Below the pieces are notes generated by a model. The model had not been told where the DNA came from, did no database searches, and worked only from the letters and a program-made list of their open reading frames with translations. From assembly GCF_003952425.1 (NCBI RefSeq), contig NZ_CP034449.1, positions 6,994,001 through 7,058,000 of the forward strand: a stretch of 64,000 nt of DNA, read 5' to 3'. How positions within the stretch are numbered: position 1 is the first letter of the stretch; the number at the start of each line of letters is the position of its first letter. The position numbers were made by a program, and so were the translations under genes. This document shows positions 17,864 through 25,405 of this stretch, one piece after another. Source of the stretch: Mesorhizobium sp. M2A.F.Ca.ET.046.03.2.1 (GTDB taxonomy: Bacteria; Pseudomonadota; Alphaproteobacteria; Rhizobiales; Rhizobiaceae).

Positions 17864-18886
17864 TCAGGTGCCGGCAGGCTGCCGCAGCCGGATAATGGTT
17901 TTCAAGCCGTCGCCCTGCCCCGCCAAAAGACGCTCATAAGCGGCAGGAATATCGTCCAGGCCGATCTCGCGATCGATCAGGCTGATCAGTGGTCCGGACA
18001 GCTCCGCCAGCATCCCGATGGCGTCGGGCAGCTCATCGGCAAAGGCATGGCAGCCCAGCAGACCGATCTCGCGTTCGACCAGCATGTTGGGGTCTATGTC
18101 GAGGCGGCCGTGGAAAATGCCGACCAGCGCCACGGTGGCGCCGGAACCCAGAACACCCAGCAGTTGGTTGAGCGCGGCGATGCTGCCGGTCGCCTCGACG
18201 GCGGCAAGCAGAGGTGCGTCGGCGGTGGCTTCGGCAATGGCCTCGCGGTCGAGATCGACGATGGTGGCGCCGGTCACCCGGGCGACACGCTCGCAGCGCG
18301 CCTTGTTGCGGTCGGCGATCAGCACCCTGCCCGGGAGCGTCCGCGACAGGAGCAGCGCCGCCAAGCCGCCGATGGTGCCGCAGCCCACGACAAGCACCGA
18401 ACCCGCGGTCTTCGGCAGGCGCCGCACAGCATGCAGCGCGACGGCGAGCGGCTCGGCCATGGCCGCCACTCTTTCATCCAGCGCGGCGTCGATGAGATGC
18501 AGCAGGCGCGCCGGCAGCACCGTCTGCTCGGCAAAGCCGCCGTCGCATACTTCGCCGACGAAGCCCAGCGAGGCGCACAGATGCCGCCTGCCCGCGCGGC
18601 ATTGCGCGCATTCCCCGCACCAGAAGCGGGAATCGGCGACCACCCGGTCACCCACGGCGACGGTGCCGACGCCCTCGCCGACCGCGACCACCGTGCCGGT
18701 CAGTTCATGGCCGGCCGTCGACGGCGCGCGGCTTATCCATTGTCCGGTGCGGAAATTGTGGAGGTCGGAACCGCAGATGCCGGCGGCGTCGACATTGAGC
18801 TTCACCCAGCCCGGCTCGGGAGCCCCCGGCGCGGCGATATCCTCGACACGCAGGTCGCCGGGGCCATGCAGTCTGGCGGCCTTCAT
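17864..18886 (-). CDS. Zinc-dependent alcohol dehydrogenase, candidate DHPS dehydrogenase (HpsP-like)
   Basis: This 340-residue medium-chain dehydrogenase has catalytic zinc residues in GICGSDLHNF and AGHELTG. The structural zinc loop is CGECAQCRAGRRHLC and the Rossmann motif VVGCGTIGGLAA. It lies 12 bases after the histidinol-dehydrogenase-like gene and 30 bases before gntR. In Cupriavidus pinatubonensis, HpsP is an alcohol dehydrogenase that works with the SDR HpsO to interconvert DHPS enantiomers. This gene occupies the equivalent place. A polyol dehydrogenase role is the alternative. Confidence 0.88.
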   Translation of the reverse strand: MKAARLHGPGDLRVEDIAAPGAPEPGWVKLNVDAAGICGSDLHNFRTGQWISRAPSTAGHELTGTVVAVGEGVGTVAVGDRVVADSRFWCGECAQCRAGRRHLCASLGFVGEVCDGGFAEQTVLPARLLHLIDAALDERVAAMAEPLAVALHAVRRLPKTAGSVLVVGCGTIGGLAALLLSRTLPGRVLIADRNKARCERVARVTGATIVDLDREAIAEATADAPLLAAVEATGSIAALNQLLGVLGSGATVALVGIFHGRLDIDPNMLVEREIGLLGCHAFADELPDAIGMLAELSGPLISLIDREIGLDDIPAAYERLLAGQGDGLKTIIRLRQPAGT

Positions 18887-18898
18887 CGCGCCGGCCCG

Positions 18899-20221
18899 TC
18901 AGGCGCCGAGATAGCGGTCGCGGATTTCCGAGACCGCGTTCTCATGCGAGCTGAAGCCCTCATAGCGGGCAAGCCTGCGGGCATGGCCGGCAAGCTCCGG
19001 ATAGGCGGCCGAGGTCACATAGCCGACCGACGAACGTTTCAGGAAATCCGTCACCGAAAGCGGCCCGTAAGTGCGCGCCCAGCGGCTGGTCGGCAGCACC
19101 GCATTCGGCCCGAGGACGAAATTGGCGAGCGTCACCGGCGTGTGCGGACCCATGAGGATCTCGGCCGCCTCGGTGATGTGGCCGAGATGCGCGAACGGCT
19201 CTCTGGACAGGATTTCGAGGTGCTCGGGCGCATAGTCGTTGATGAAGCGGTAGCTGTCCTCCAGTGACGCGGTCAGCACGATGCCGCCGCGCTTGCCGGT
19301 CAGCACCGCGCGCGAGAACTCGACCCGCTGCTCGGTCATACGGGACCAGTGGTCGGGAAGTGCTGCCAGGGCCGCGTCGGCGACCTTGCGGCTGTGCGTC
19401 ACGAGATAGGCGGAAGAGTCCGGTCCGTGCTCGGCCTCGATCAGAAGGTCGAGTGCGGCGAGGCCGCCGTCGACGCTGTCGTCGGCGAAGATGATCGCTT
19501 CCGACGGGCCGGCCGGAAGGCCGGTGTCGATGATCGAGGACAGCAGGCTCTTGGCCGCCACCACCCAAGGGCTGCCCGGGCCGACGATCTTGAGCGCGGG
19601 CTTCACCGTCTCGGTGCCATAGGCGACGGCCGCGACAGCATGCGCGCCGCCGCATTTGTAGACGGTCTCGACTCCGGCGAGCCGAGCGGCGACCAGGGTC
19701 GCGGCATCGACGGAACCGTCCGCGGTCGGCGGCGTCACGATGGCGATCTGCGGCACGCCGGCGATGACGGCCGGAACCGAGGTCATCATCGTCACCGACG
19801 GAAAGGCGCCCTTGCCGCGCGGAACGTAAAGCGCGACCGAGCCGATCGGCGTGTAACGGTCGCCGGCATAGGCGCCGGGGCGGACTTCCTTGAGCCACAT
19901 CGTCTCGGGACGCTGCTCCTCGTGGAAATGCCTGATGTTTGTGATGCCGAAGCGGATGCTGTCGATGACATCCTTGTCGACCTTGCCGAAGGCAGCGTCG
20001 AACTCAGCCTCCGAGACCTTCAGATTACCCGCGGCCACATCGGCCTTGTCCAGATCCCGGACGAAGCGGAGCAGCGCCGAGTCGCCTTCCGTCCTGACCG
20101 CATCAAGAATCGGGCGGACCTTCTCGACGAAGACCGAGAGGTCGGCCTCGGCGCGCTTCAGCAGGCTCGCCCGCTGTTCGGCGCTGGCGGATGAGAGGTC
20201 GTGGAAGCTGATCTCGGACAT
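18899..20221 (-). CDS. Histidinol-dehydrogenase-like enzyme, probable sulfopropanediol 3-dehydrogenase (HpsN-like)
   Basis: The protein has 440 residues of the HisD fold and keeps the catalytic pair in YAPEHL (E333, H334). Positions that bind zinc and the imidazole in E. coli HisD are changed. The zinc ligand Q259 is E262 here (in IEAEHGPDS) and D360 is N367 (in LANFVLGPN). H367 is A374 (PNAVLPT), while H262 and H419 are kept as H265 and H426. Loss of the imidazole-contacting histidine argues against histidine biosynthesis. HpsN of the DHPS pathway belongs to this family and oxidises DHPS to sulfolactate in two NAD-dependent steps. Location with a sulfonate-type transporter, an SDR and an ADH supports that role. 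GAGGAG precedes the start. Confidence 0.85.
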   Translation of the reverse strand: MSEISFHDLSSASAEQRASLLKRAEADLSVFVEKVRPILDAVRTEGDSALLRFVRDLDKADVAAGNLKVSEAEFDAAFGKVDKDVIDSIRFGITNIRHFHEEQRPETMWLKEVRPGAYAGDRYTPIGSVALYVPRGKGAFPSVTMMTSVPAVIAGVPQIAIVTPPTADGSVDAATLVAARLAGVETVYKCGGAHAVAAVAYGTETVKPALKIVGPGSPWVVAAKSLLSSIIDTGLPAGPSEAIIFADDSVDGGLAALDLLIEAEHGPDSSAYLVTHSRKVADAALAALPDHWSRMTEQRVEFSRAVLTGKRGGIVLTASLEDSYRFINDYAPEHLEILSREPFAHLGHITEAAEILMGPHTPVTLANFVLGPNAVLPTSRWARTYGPLSVTDFLKRSSVGYVTSAAYPELAGHARRLARYEGFSSHENAVSEIRDRYLGA

Positions 20222-20245
20222 GGCTGCTCCTCAGAAACGCGGGAA

Positions 20246-20265
20246 AAGTATATACATGTACGTAT
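20246..20265. promoter_or_regulatory. GntR operator, site 2 (hisD-like/adh/gntR operon)
   Basis: The minus strand reads ATACGTACATGTATATACTT, matching site 1 at 16 of 20 positions and containing the perfect palindrome TACATGTA. It lies 25-44 bases before the first gene of the operon. Confidence 0.7.
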
Positions 20266-20321
20266 AATGCTCGCCAGTATTTTTCTGCGTCCGCAGGGTT
20301 GGTCGGCCACGGCAAACCGCA

Positions 20322-21095
20322 TCAGATCGAGGCAAGAAAGCCCCCATCCACCGGAAAGCACTGACCCGTGATGTAGGATGAGGCGTCCGAGGCCAGGAAG
20401 ACAGCAATGCCGTGCAGGTCCGAAAGGTCGCCGAAGCGATGCTGCGGGATCTTGGCGAGCATCGATTGCTGCCACGCCTCGTCGGCGTAGAACACCTCGG
20501 TCATCGCCGTCCTGAAATAGCCAGGAGCAATCGCGTTGACCCTGATCCCGAGACCCGCCCACTCCGCCGCAAGCGCCCGCGTCATGCCGAGCAGGCCCGA
20601 CTTCGACGAACCGTAGGGCACGGCCGTGGGGATGCCGACCTCGGAGGTCAGCGAGCACAAATTGATGATGGCGCCGGGCCGTCCGGCATCGCGCATGTGG
20701 CGGGCGGCGGCCTGAGCGCAGAAGAAGGCGCCCTTGAGGTTGGTGTCGACAATCCTGTCCCAGAGCGCTTCATCGACATCGAGCGAAGGCCTGACCTCTT
20801 CCATGCCGGCATTGTTGACTAGGATATCGAGACCGCCAAGCAGGTTGGCTGCCTCGGCGGTCGCGGCGCGGCAGCGGGCGACGTCGGTGACATCCAGGGC
20901 AATGGCATGCGCAACCCCGCCGGCGGCCCGGATCGCCTCCGTCGTCTCCTGCAGCGAAGCAAGGCTGCGCGCCATGACGGCGACAGCGGCGCCGGCCGCA
21001 CTCAGCGCCTCGGCGATGCCGCGCCCGATGCCGCGGCTGGCGCCGGTGACGAGCGCCTTCCTGCCCGACAGGTCGAAGAGGGAAGCATTGCGCAT
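20322..21095 (-). CDS. SDR family oxidoreductase, candidate HpsO-like DHPS dehydrogenase
   Basis: This 257-residue classical short-chain dehydrogenase has the cofactor motif TGASRGIGRG, NNAG in VNNAGMEE, and catalytic S/Y/K in CSLTSEVG and PYGSSKSG. Its start is chosen from AAGGAGG 6 bases upstream. It precedes the HpsN-like gene by 100 bases in the same direction but has its own GntR palindrome. Within a DHPS pathway it would match HpsO, the SDR partner of HpsP. The sequence alone does not fix the substrate. Confidence 0.87.
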   Translation of the reverse strand: MRNASLFDLSGRKALVTGASRGIGRGIAEALSAAGAAVAVMARSLASLQETTEAIRAAGGVAHAIALDVTDVARCRAATAEAANLLGGLDILVNNAGMEEVRPSLDVDEALWDRIVDTNLKGAFFCAQAAARHMRDAGRPGAIINLCSLTSEVGIPTAVPYGSSKSGLLGMTRALAAEWAGLGIRVNAIAPGYFRTAMTEVFYADEAWQQSMLAKIPQHRFGDLSDLHGIAVFLASDASSYITGQCFPVDGGFLASI

Positions 21096-21155
21096 GTCGA
21101 TCCTCCTTGGCCTTGCCGGCCTGCCCTCGCCCGCGAGACTAACCGATCCTTGGTT

Positions 21156-21175
21156 ATACATACAAGCATATACAA
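21156..21175. promoter_or_regulatory. GntR operator, site 3 (SDR gene)
   Basis: ATACATACAAGCATATACAA lies 61-80 bases before the SDR start and is 19/20 identical to site 1. It completes a three-site set in which every transcription unit of the cluster has one copy. Confidence 0.7.
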
Positions 21176-21290
21176 TGACTTTGGGAGCCGAGTGAACAGC
21201 CGACCGCGGAGAGCGGGCTAACCGCAACCGATAACGCAGCCCTTTACGGCACTTTTCCCGCCGCCGCGATTTCGCGCGGCGACCTGCCCC

Positions 21291-23336
21291 TCAGATCCTG
21301 ATCCCGAACCGGATGCCGTCATAGATGGCGGCGTGGATGTTGCGCGAGGCGACCGCGTCGCCGATGCGAAACAGCACGAAACCGCCTTCGGCATTGCGGG
21401 ATGGGAAGATGTCGCCGCCGTTCACCAGCCGCTCATAGTCGACCGCGCCGCCATTCTTCGACAGCGGTTTGAGCGCAAGATAGAGGTCGTCGAGCGGCGC
21501 CGTGCCATGCTCGACCACCACCTGGTCGACGCGCCTTTCGCCGCGCCAGCCGTCGGCAAAGTCCGAGGCGAGCTCGGCGACGAGCTGGTTGCCCTCGCGC
21601 CGCACCGAACGCAGCCTTGTGTTGATGGTGACGGTGACACCCTTTTCGTGGAAGGCGCGCATATAGGGCACGTGGTTCATGCCGCCCATTTCCGGCGCGA
21701 AGAAGCGCTCCGGCGAGACCAGCTCCAGCTTCGAACCGCTGTTGGCGATGAGTTCGGCCGCGCCCATGCCCTGATGGCCGCCATTGTCGTCGTAGAGCAG
21801 CACATTCTCGGCCGGTTTGACGGAGCCTGCCATGATATCCCAGCTCGAGGTGACGAGATTGTCGCCTTCCGTCAGCGGCGGGTTCTGCGGCATGCCGCCC
21901 GTCGCCACGATCACGACATCCGGCGCCAGCGCCAGCACATCGTCCTTCTCCGCCCAGGTGTCATAGCGGATCTCGACGCCGAGGCGGTCGAGCTCGGCCA
22001 GCCGCCAGTCGATGATGCCGATCAGCTCCTTGCGGCGCGGGTTCTGGGTGGCGAGCCGCACCTGGCCGCCCGCTTGGCTGGAGGCTTCGAGCACCGTCAC
22101 CTGGTGGCCGCGTTCGGCCGCGACGCGCGCGGCTTCAAGACCACCAGCGCCCGCCCCCACCACCACGACCCTCTTCTCCGGTCCTTCGCTCTTCGCGATG
22201 ATGTGCGGAATGGTCGCCTCGCGACCGGTTGCGGCGTTGTGGACGCACAGCGCCTCGCCGCCCTCATAGATGCGGTCGAGGCAATAGGTGGCGCCCACGC
22301 ATGGCCGGATCTCGTGCTCGCGGCCTTCCATCACTTTCCTGACGATGTGCGGATCGGCGATATGGGCGCGCGTCATGCCGACCATGTCGAGCTTGCCGGT
22401 GGCGATGGCGTGGCGCGCCGTGGCGACATCGGAAATGCGCGCCGCGTGGAAGGTCGGGAACTTGGTCGCCGCCCTCACCTCGCCGGCGAAATCGAGATGC
22501 GGCGAGGAGCGCATGCCGGTCACAGGGATGACCTTGGTCAGCGACGCGTCGGTCTCGATCGTGCCGCGGATAATGTTGAGGAAGTCGACCTTGCCGGAAT
22601 TGGCAAGCCGCCTGGCGATCTCGACACCGACTTCCTTCGAGATACCCTTTTCGAGATCCTCGTCGGCAACCATGCGAATGCCGACGATGAATTTTTCCCC
22701 GACGGCGGCGCGGACCGCGTCGAGCACCATGTCGGTGAAGCGCAGCCGGTTGTCGAGCGAGCCGCCGAACTCGTCGTCGCGATGGTTGGTGAGCGGCGAC
22801 CAGAAGCCATCCATCAGATGTCCATAGGATTCGAACTCGATGCCGTCGAGGCCGGCCGCCTGACAACGCTGCGCAGCCGCGGCATAGTCGGCGACGATGC
22901 GCTCGATATCCCACTCCTCGATGGTTTTCGGAAAGGCGCGGTGCGCCGGCTCGCGCACCGGCGAAGCGGACAGCACCGGCAGCCAGTCGGCCTTGTTCCA
23001 GCCCGTGCGGCGGCCGAGATGGGTGATCTGGATCATCACCTTGCAGTCATGCTCATGGCAGGCATCCGCCAGTTCGGCGAGCCAGGGCACGATGCGGTCG
23101 TCATAGACATGCAGATTGCCGAAAGCGGCCGGGCTGTCGCGCGAGACGATCGCCGAGCCCGCCGTCATGGTGAGCGCCATGCCGCCCTTGGCTTTTTCGG
23201 CATGGTAGAGCCGGTAGCGCTCCTTCGGCATGCCGTCCTCGGAATAGGCCGGCTCATGGCTGGTCGACATCACCCGGTTCTTCAGCGTCAGGTGCTTGAG
23301 CTGGTAGGGTCGGAGAAGCGGGTCGTTGCTGGTCAT
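21291..23336 (-). CDS. FMN/FAD/Fe-S oxidoreductase of the OYE-trimethylamine dehydrogenase family (demethylase-like)
   Basis: The protein has 681 residues. An old-yellow-enzyme FMN barrel (about 1-340) precedes an iron-sulfur cysteine region and a C-terminal FAD/NAD-binding part (VVVGAGAGGLEAARVAAERG from residue 391). The architecture matches trimethylamine dehydrogenase, dienoyl-CoA reductase and the N-methylproline/dimethylglycine demethylases of rhizobia. The cysteine motif is CVGATYC (C346, C352) plus C364, so one cysteine of the usual four-cysteine cluster motif is replaced by alanine. Together with the MttB-family gene 4 kb away, it suggests catabolism of a methylated amine or betaine. 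It is monocistronic as far as can be seen. Confidence 0.85.
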   Translation of the reverse strand: MTSNDPLLRPYQLKHLTLKNRVMSTSHEPAYSEDGMPKERYRLYHAEKAKGGMALTMTAGSAIVSRDSPAAFGNLHVYDDRIVPWLAELADACHEHDCKVMIQITHLGRRTGWNKADWLPVLSASPVREPAHRAFPKTIEEWDIERIVADYAAAAQRCQAAGLDGIEFESYGHLMDGFWSPLTNHRDDEFGGSLDNRLRFTDMVLDAVRAAVGEKFIVGIRMVADEDLEKGISKEVGVEIARRLANSGKVDFLNIIRGTIETDASLTKVIPVTGMRSSPHLDFAGEVRAATKFPTFHAARISDVATARHAIATGKLDMVGMTRAHIADPHIVRKVMEGREHEIRPCVGATYCLDRIYEGGEALCVHNAATGREATIPHIIAKSEGPEKRVVVVGAGAGGLEAARVAAERGHQVTVLEASSQAGGQVRLATQNPRRKELIGIIDWRLAELDRLGVEIRYDTWAEKDDVLALAPDVVIVATGGMPQNPPLTEGDNLVTSSWDIMAGSVKPAENVLLYDDNGGHQGMGAAELIANSGSKLELVSPERFFAPEMGGMNHVPYMRAFHEKGVTVTINTRLRSVRREGNQLVAELASDFADGWRGERRVDQVVVEHGTAPLDDLYLALKPLSKNGGAVDYERLVNGGDIFPSRNAEGGFVLFRIGDAVASRNIHAAIYDGIRFGIRI

Positions 23337-23395
23337 CGTCTTCCTGCCGTTTCAATTTGCACGGGAGCGTCGCGCCGCTCCCGCTTCCATTTCTC

Positions 23396-23441
23396 GCATC
23401 GGATTCGTCCGAAAACCGCTGCGCACTTTTCGGTCCGATGC
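23396..23441. repeat. Hairpin repeat sharing the AAAACCGCTGCGCAC core
   Basis: Nested perfect arms GCATCGGA/TCCGATGC and CCGAAAA/TTTTCGG enclose CCGCTGCGCAC. The 15-base core AAAACCGCTGCGCAC recurs at 60187-60201 in a similar hairpin. It lies upstream of queF and downstream of nothing convergent, so it looks like a dispersed repeat rather than a simple terminator. Confidence 0.75.
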
Positions 23442-23540
23442 TATTGAGCGGCCCAAACCCGCCGCGTCCGAAAGGTTGCGGCGCAATTTCCGCTTGTTTT
23501 GCCTGCCGCCCAGACCTTGGACGGCTGCGAGGAGCCGCCC

Positions 23541-24002
23541 ATGACAGACGCCAAGAACCTCACCCAGCTCGGCAAGCACGTCGAGACGCCACAGAGCCCC
23601 GAACAGGCGGTCCTGGAGACCGTGCCGTTCCAGCGCGGCGATGGTCCGCCGGCGATCGTGCGCTTCACCTGCCCCGAATTCACCTCGCTCTGCCCGGTCA
23701 CCGGCCAGCCGGATTTCGCCCACATCGTCATCGACTACGCACCCGACCGGACGCTGGTGGAATCGAAGTCGCTGAAGCTGTTCATGACCTCGTTCCGCAA
23801 CCACGGCGCCTTCCATGAGGAATGTACCGTGATGATCGGCCGCCGGATCGTGGAGGCGACCAAGCCGCTCTGGCTGCGCGTCGGTGGCTACTGGTTTCCG
23901 CGCGGCGGCATCCCGATCGATGTCTTCTGGCAGACCGGCGCACCGCCCAAGGACGCGTGGCTGCCCGATACGGGCGTGGCGCCCTATCGCGGGAGAGGTT
24001 GA
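23541..24002 (+). CDS. queF: NADPH-dependent 7-cyano-7-deazaguanine reductase
   Basis: This 153-residue enzyme reduces preQ0 to preQ1 in queuosine biosynthesis. Type I QueF features are clear: catalytic C51 in [11 protein letters not shown] with D58, the NADPH/substrate stretch [20 protein letters not shown], and the tunnel-fold size. GAGGAG lies before the ATG at 23541. No other queuosine gene and no preQ1 riboswitch-like sequence was seen nearby. Confidence 0.96.
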   Translation: MTDAKNLTQLGKHVETPQSPEQAVLETVPFQRGDGPPAIVRFTCPEFTSLCPVTGQPDFAHIVIDYAPDRTLVESKSLKLFMTSFRNHGAFHEECTVMIGRRIVEATKPLWLRVGGYWFPRGGIPIDVFWQTGAPPKDAWLPDTGVAPYRGRG

Positions 24003-24030
24003 AATTTGTTGCGAAAGGCTGGCGGGACAG

Positions 24031-24188
24031 CGCCCCTCTCTGTCCTGCCGGACATCTCCCCCACAAGGGGGAGATTGGCAGCTTCGGCGGCCCGCTTATC
24101 CTGAAACGTCGGAGATTGGCGAAAGCCGGCGTGACCTCTGATCTCCCCCCAAGTGGGAGAGATGGCCGGCAGGCCAGAGGGGGGCGCG
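24031..24188. repeat. Long palindromic repeat, copy B (inverted relative to copy A)
   Basis: Arms at 24031-24077 and 24141-24187 are imperfect inverted repeats rich in CTCTCTGTCCTGCCGG and its complement. Read on the minus strand the centre matches copy A in the blocks GCCGGCTTTCGCCAATC, TCAGGAT and CTGCCAATC. It fills the gap between the convergent ends of queF and a DUF3828-like gene. Confidence 0.85.
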
Positions 24189-24219
24189 AAGGATCGCCGA
24201 CACTGATCTTTGGTCATTT

Positions 24220-24816
24220 TCATTCGCACTGGTACTGGCTCAGCGCCCATTCGCCGGTGACCGACAGGAGATCGGAGACCTTCCAGGCGCCACCGACCTT
24301 CTTCAGCTTCCATTCCAGGCGGTGCTGGTGGCCCTCGACGACGAAGGCAACGACCACCTTGGCCTCGTCGCCATTGACGGCTTCGATGGTGCGCAGGCTC
24401 CGGTCTATGGCCAGCTTGTCATAGTCGGCATTGTCGAGCGCCATGTTGGGGTCGAGGCATTCGCCCTGGCCCGAGGCGCGCAGCGCGTCCGCCTTGTCGA
24501 GTACGGTTTTCGCCGGGTCGGTGAAGTTCTTACGCTGCGCAGGATCGAGCTCCAGCCCGAGATGCTCGTAGAAGGGCTTCACCACCGCGGTCGGCGATCC
24601 GGGCAGGACCGGCGCGACAGGCGCCGGTTCGGCCGGCTTGCTGTCCGGCGCAGCGGCTGCAGGCGGCGACGTGTCGACCGCAGGCGGCGAGGTGTTGTCG
24701 CCGGATGAGGCTTTCGGCGGCGGCGCGCCGAACAGCCCCTGCGCAGAGGCGCCGCCGCTCAGCCCCGCGGCCAGCATCGACAAGCTCGCCAGCGCGAGGA
24801 CAAAGCGGCGAGGCAC
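24220..24816 (-). CDS. Secreted proline/alanine-rich protein with DUF3828-like domain
   Basis: The protein has 198 residues from a GTG at 24816 that follows GGAG and places a normal signal peptide (FVLALASLSMLAAGL...ASA) at the N-terminus. A proline/alanine-rich linker (about residues 25-70) leads to a DUF3828-like domain containing FYEHLGLELDPAQRKNF, LRTIEAVNGDEAKVVV and WKLKKVGGAWKVSDL. Function is unknown. It starts 4 bases after the stop of its tandem paralogue. A GTG at 24837 would give a 17-base overlap instead. Confidence 0.75.
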   Translation of the reverse strand: MPRRFVLALASLSMLAAGLSGGASAQGLFGAPPPKASSGDNTSPPAVDTSPPAAAAPDSKPAEPAPVAPVLPGSPTAVVKPFYEHLGLELDPAQRKNFTDPAKTVLDKADALRASGQGECLDPNMALDNADYDKLAIDRSLRTIEAVNGDEAKVVVAFVVEGHQHRLEWKLKKVGGAWKVSDLLSVTGEWALSQYQCE

Positions 24817-24820
24817 GGCA

Positions 24821-25294
24821 TCACTCCGTCGAGGCACCGCATCCCAGCGCGCTGAGCTTCCAGTCGCTGGTCTTGGAACTGATGTCGGCGATCTTCCACT
24901 TGCCGTCCACTTTCTTCAGCGACCACACCATTTCGCGTTTGGAGTCATCGCCTTCCGGGAAAAGATTGAAGTTGGCCGTCACTTCGGCGGTGTCGCCATT
25001 GACGGTCTCGGTGAGCTTCAGCGTCTTCGACAGGGTCTTCTGATCGAAATCCTGCGCGTCGAGGCCTGGGTCGAAGTCGAGGCAGGACACCTCGTCGGGC
25101 TTCTCCTTTTGCGCCTTGTCGTTGGCTTCGAACAGCTTGGTGACCGGCTCGGTGAAACGGTCGCGGTATTTGGCGTCTCCCTCGAACTTCACCGAAGGCA
25201 CATAGAAGAACTTCACGGCGTTGGAGGCCGGCCCGGCGAGCACGGCGCCGGGCAAGGCAATCGAGAAGACAGCGGCAAGCACTATCGGCTTCAT
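24821..25294 (-). CDS. Secreted DUF3828-like protein, tandem paralogue
   Basis: The protein has 157 residues with a cleavable signal peptide (MKPIVLAAVFSIALPGAVLA) directly followed by the domain. It shares with the next gene the pattern KFFYV...RDRFTEP, SCLDFDP, LTETVNGDTAEV, WSLKKVDGKWKIADI and a final cysteine region. It lacks the proline-rich linker. GGAGATCC precedes the ATG. The pair probably arose by duplication and forms a periplasmic two-gene operon of unknown role. Confidence 0.78.
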   Translation of the reverse strand: MKPIVLAAVFSIALPGAVLAGPASNAVKFFYVPSVKFEGDAKYRDRFTEPVTKLFEANDKAQKEKPDEVSCLDFDPGLDAQDFDQKTLSKTLKLTETVNGDTAEVTANFNLFPEGDDSKREMVWSLKKVDGKWKIADISSKTSDWKLSALGCGASTE

Positions 25295-25405
25295 GCAGGA
25301 TCTCCGAGGTTCGGCGGCTTGGCGGCACGCTTGCCACCACGCCTCCTGCATATCGCCTTTTTTGCGGCTCATGAAGTCTTTGCGGCTCATGAAGCCCGGG
25401 CGCGC

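Noticed and set aside
18899..20221. Gene as hisD of histidine biosynthesis.
   Set aside because: Zinc ligand and imidazole-contact positions are changed and the context is catabolic with a sulfonate-type transporter.
21333..23447. 704-codon frame antisense to the flavin oxidoreductase.
   Set aside because: Same GC-bias effect; composition rich in R, V, D, H with no domain motifs.
23337..23540. Possible preQ1 riboswitch before queF.
   Set aside because: The hairpin there belongs to a dispersed repeat family; no C-rich loop with A-rich tail typical of a preQ1 aptamer was seen.
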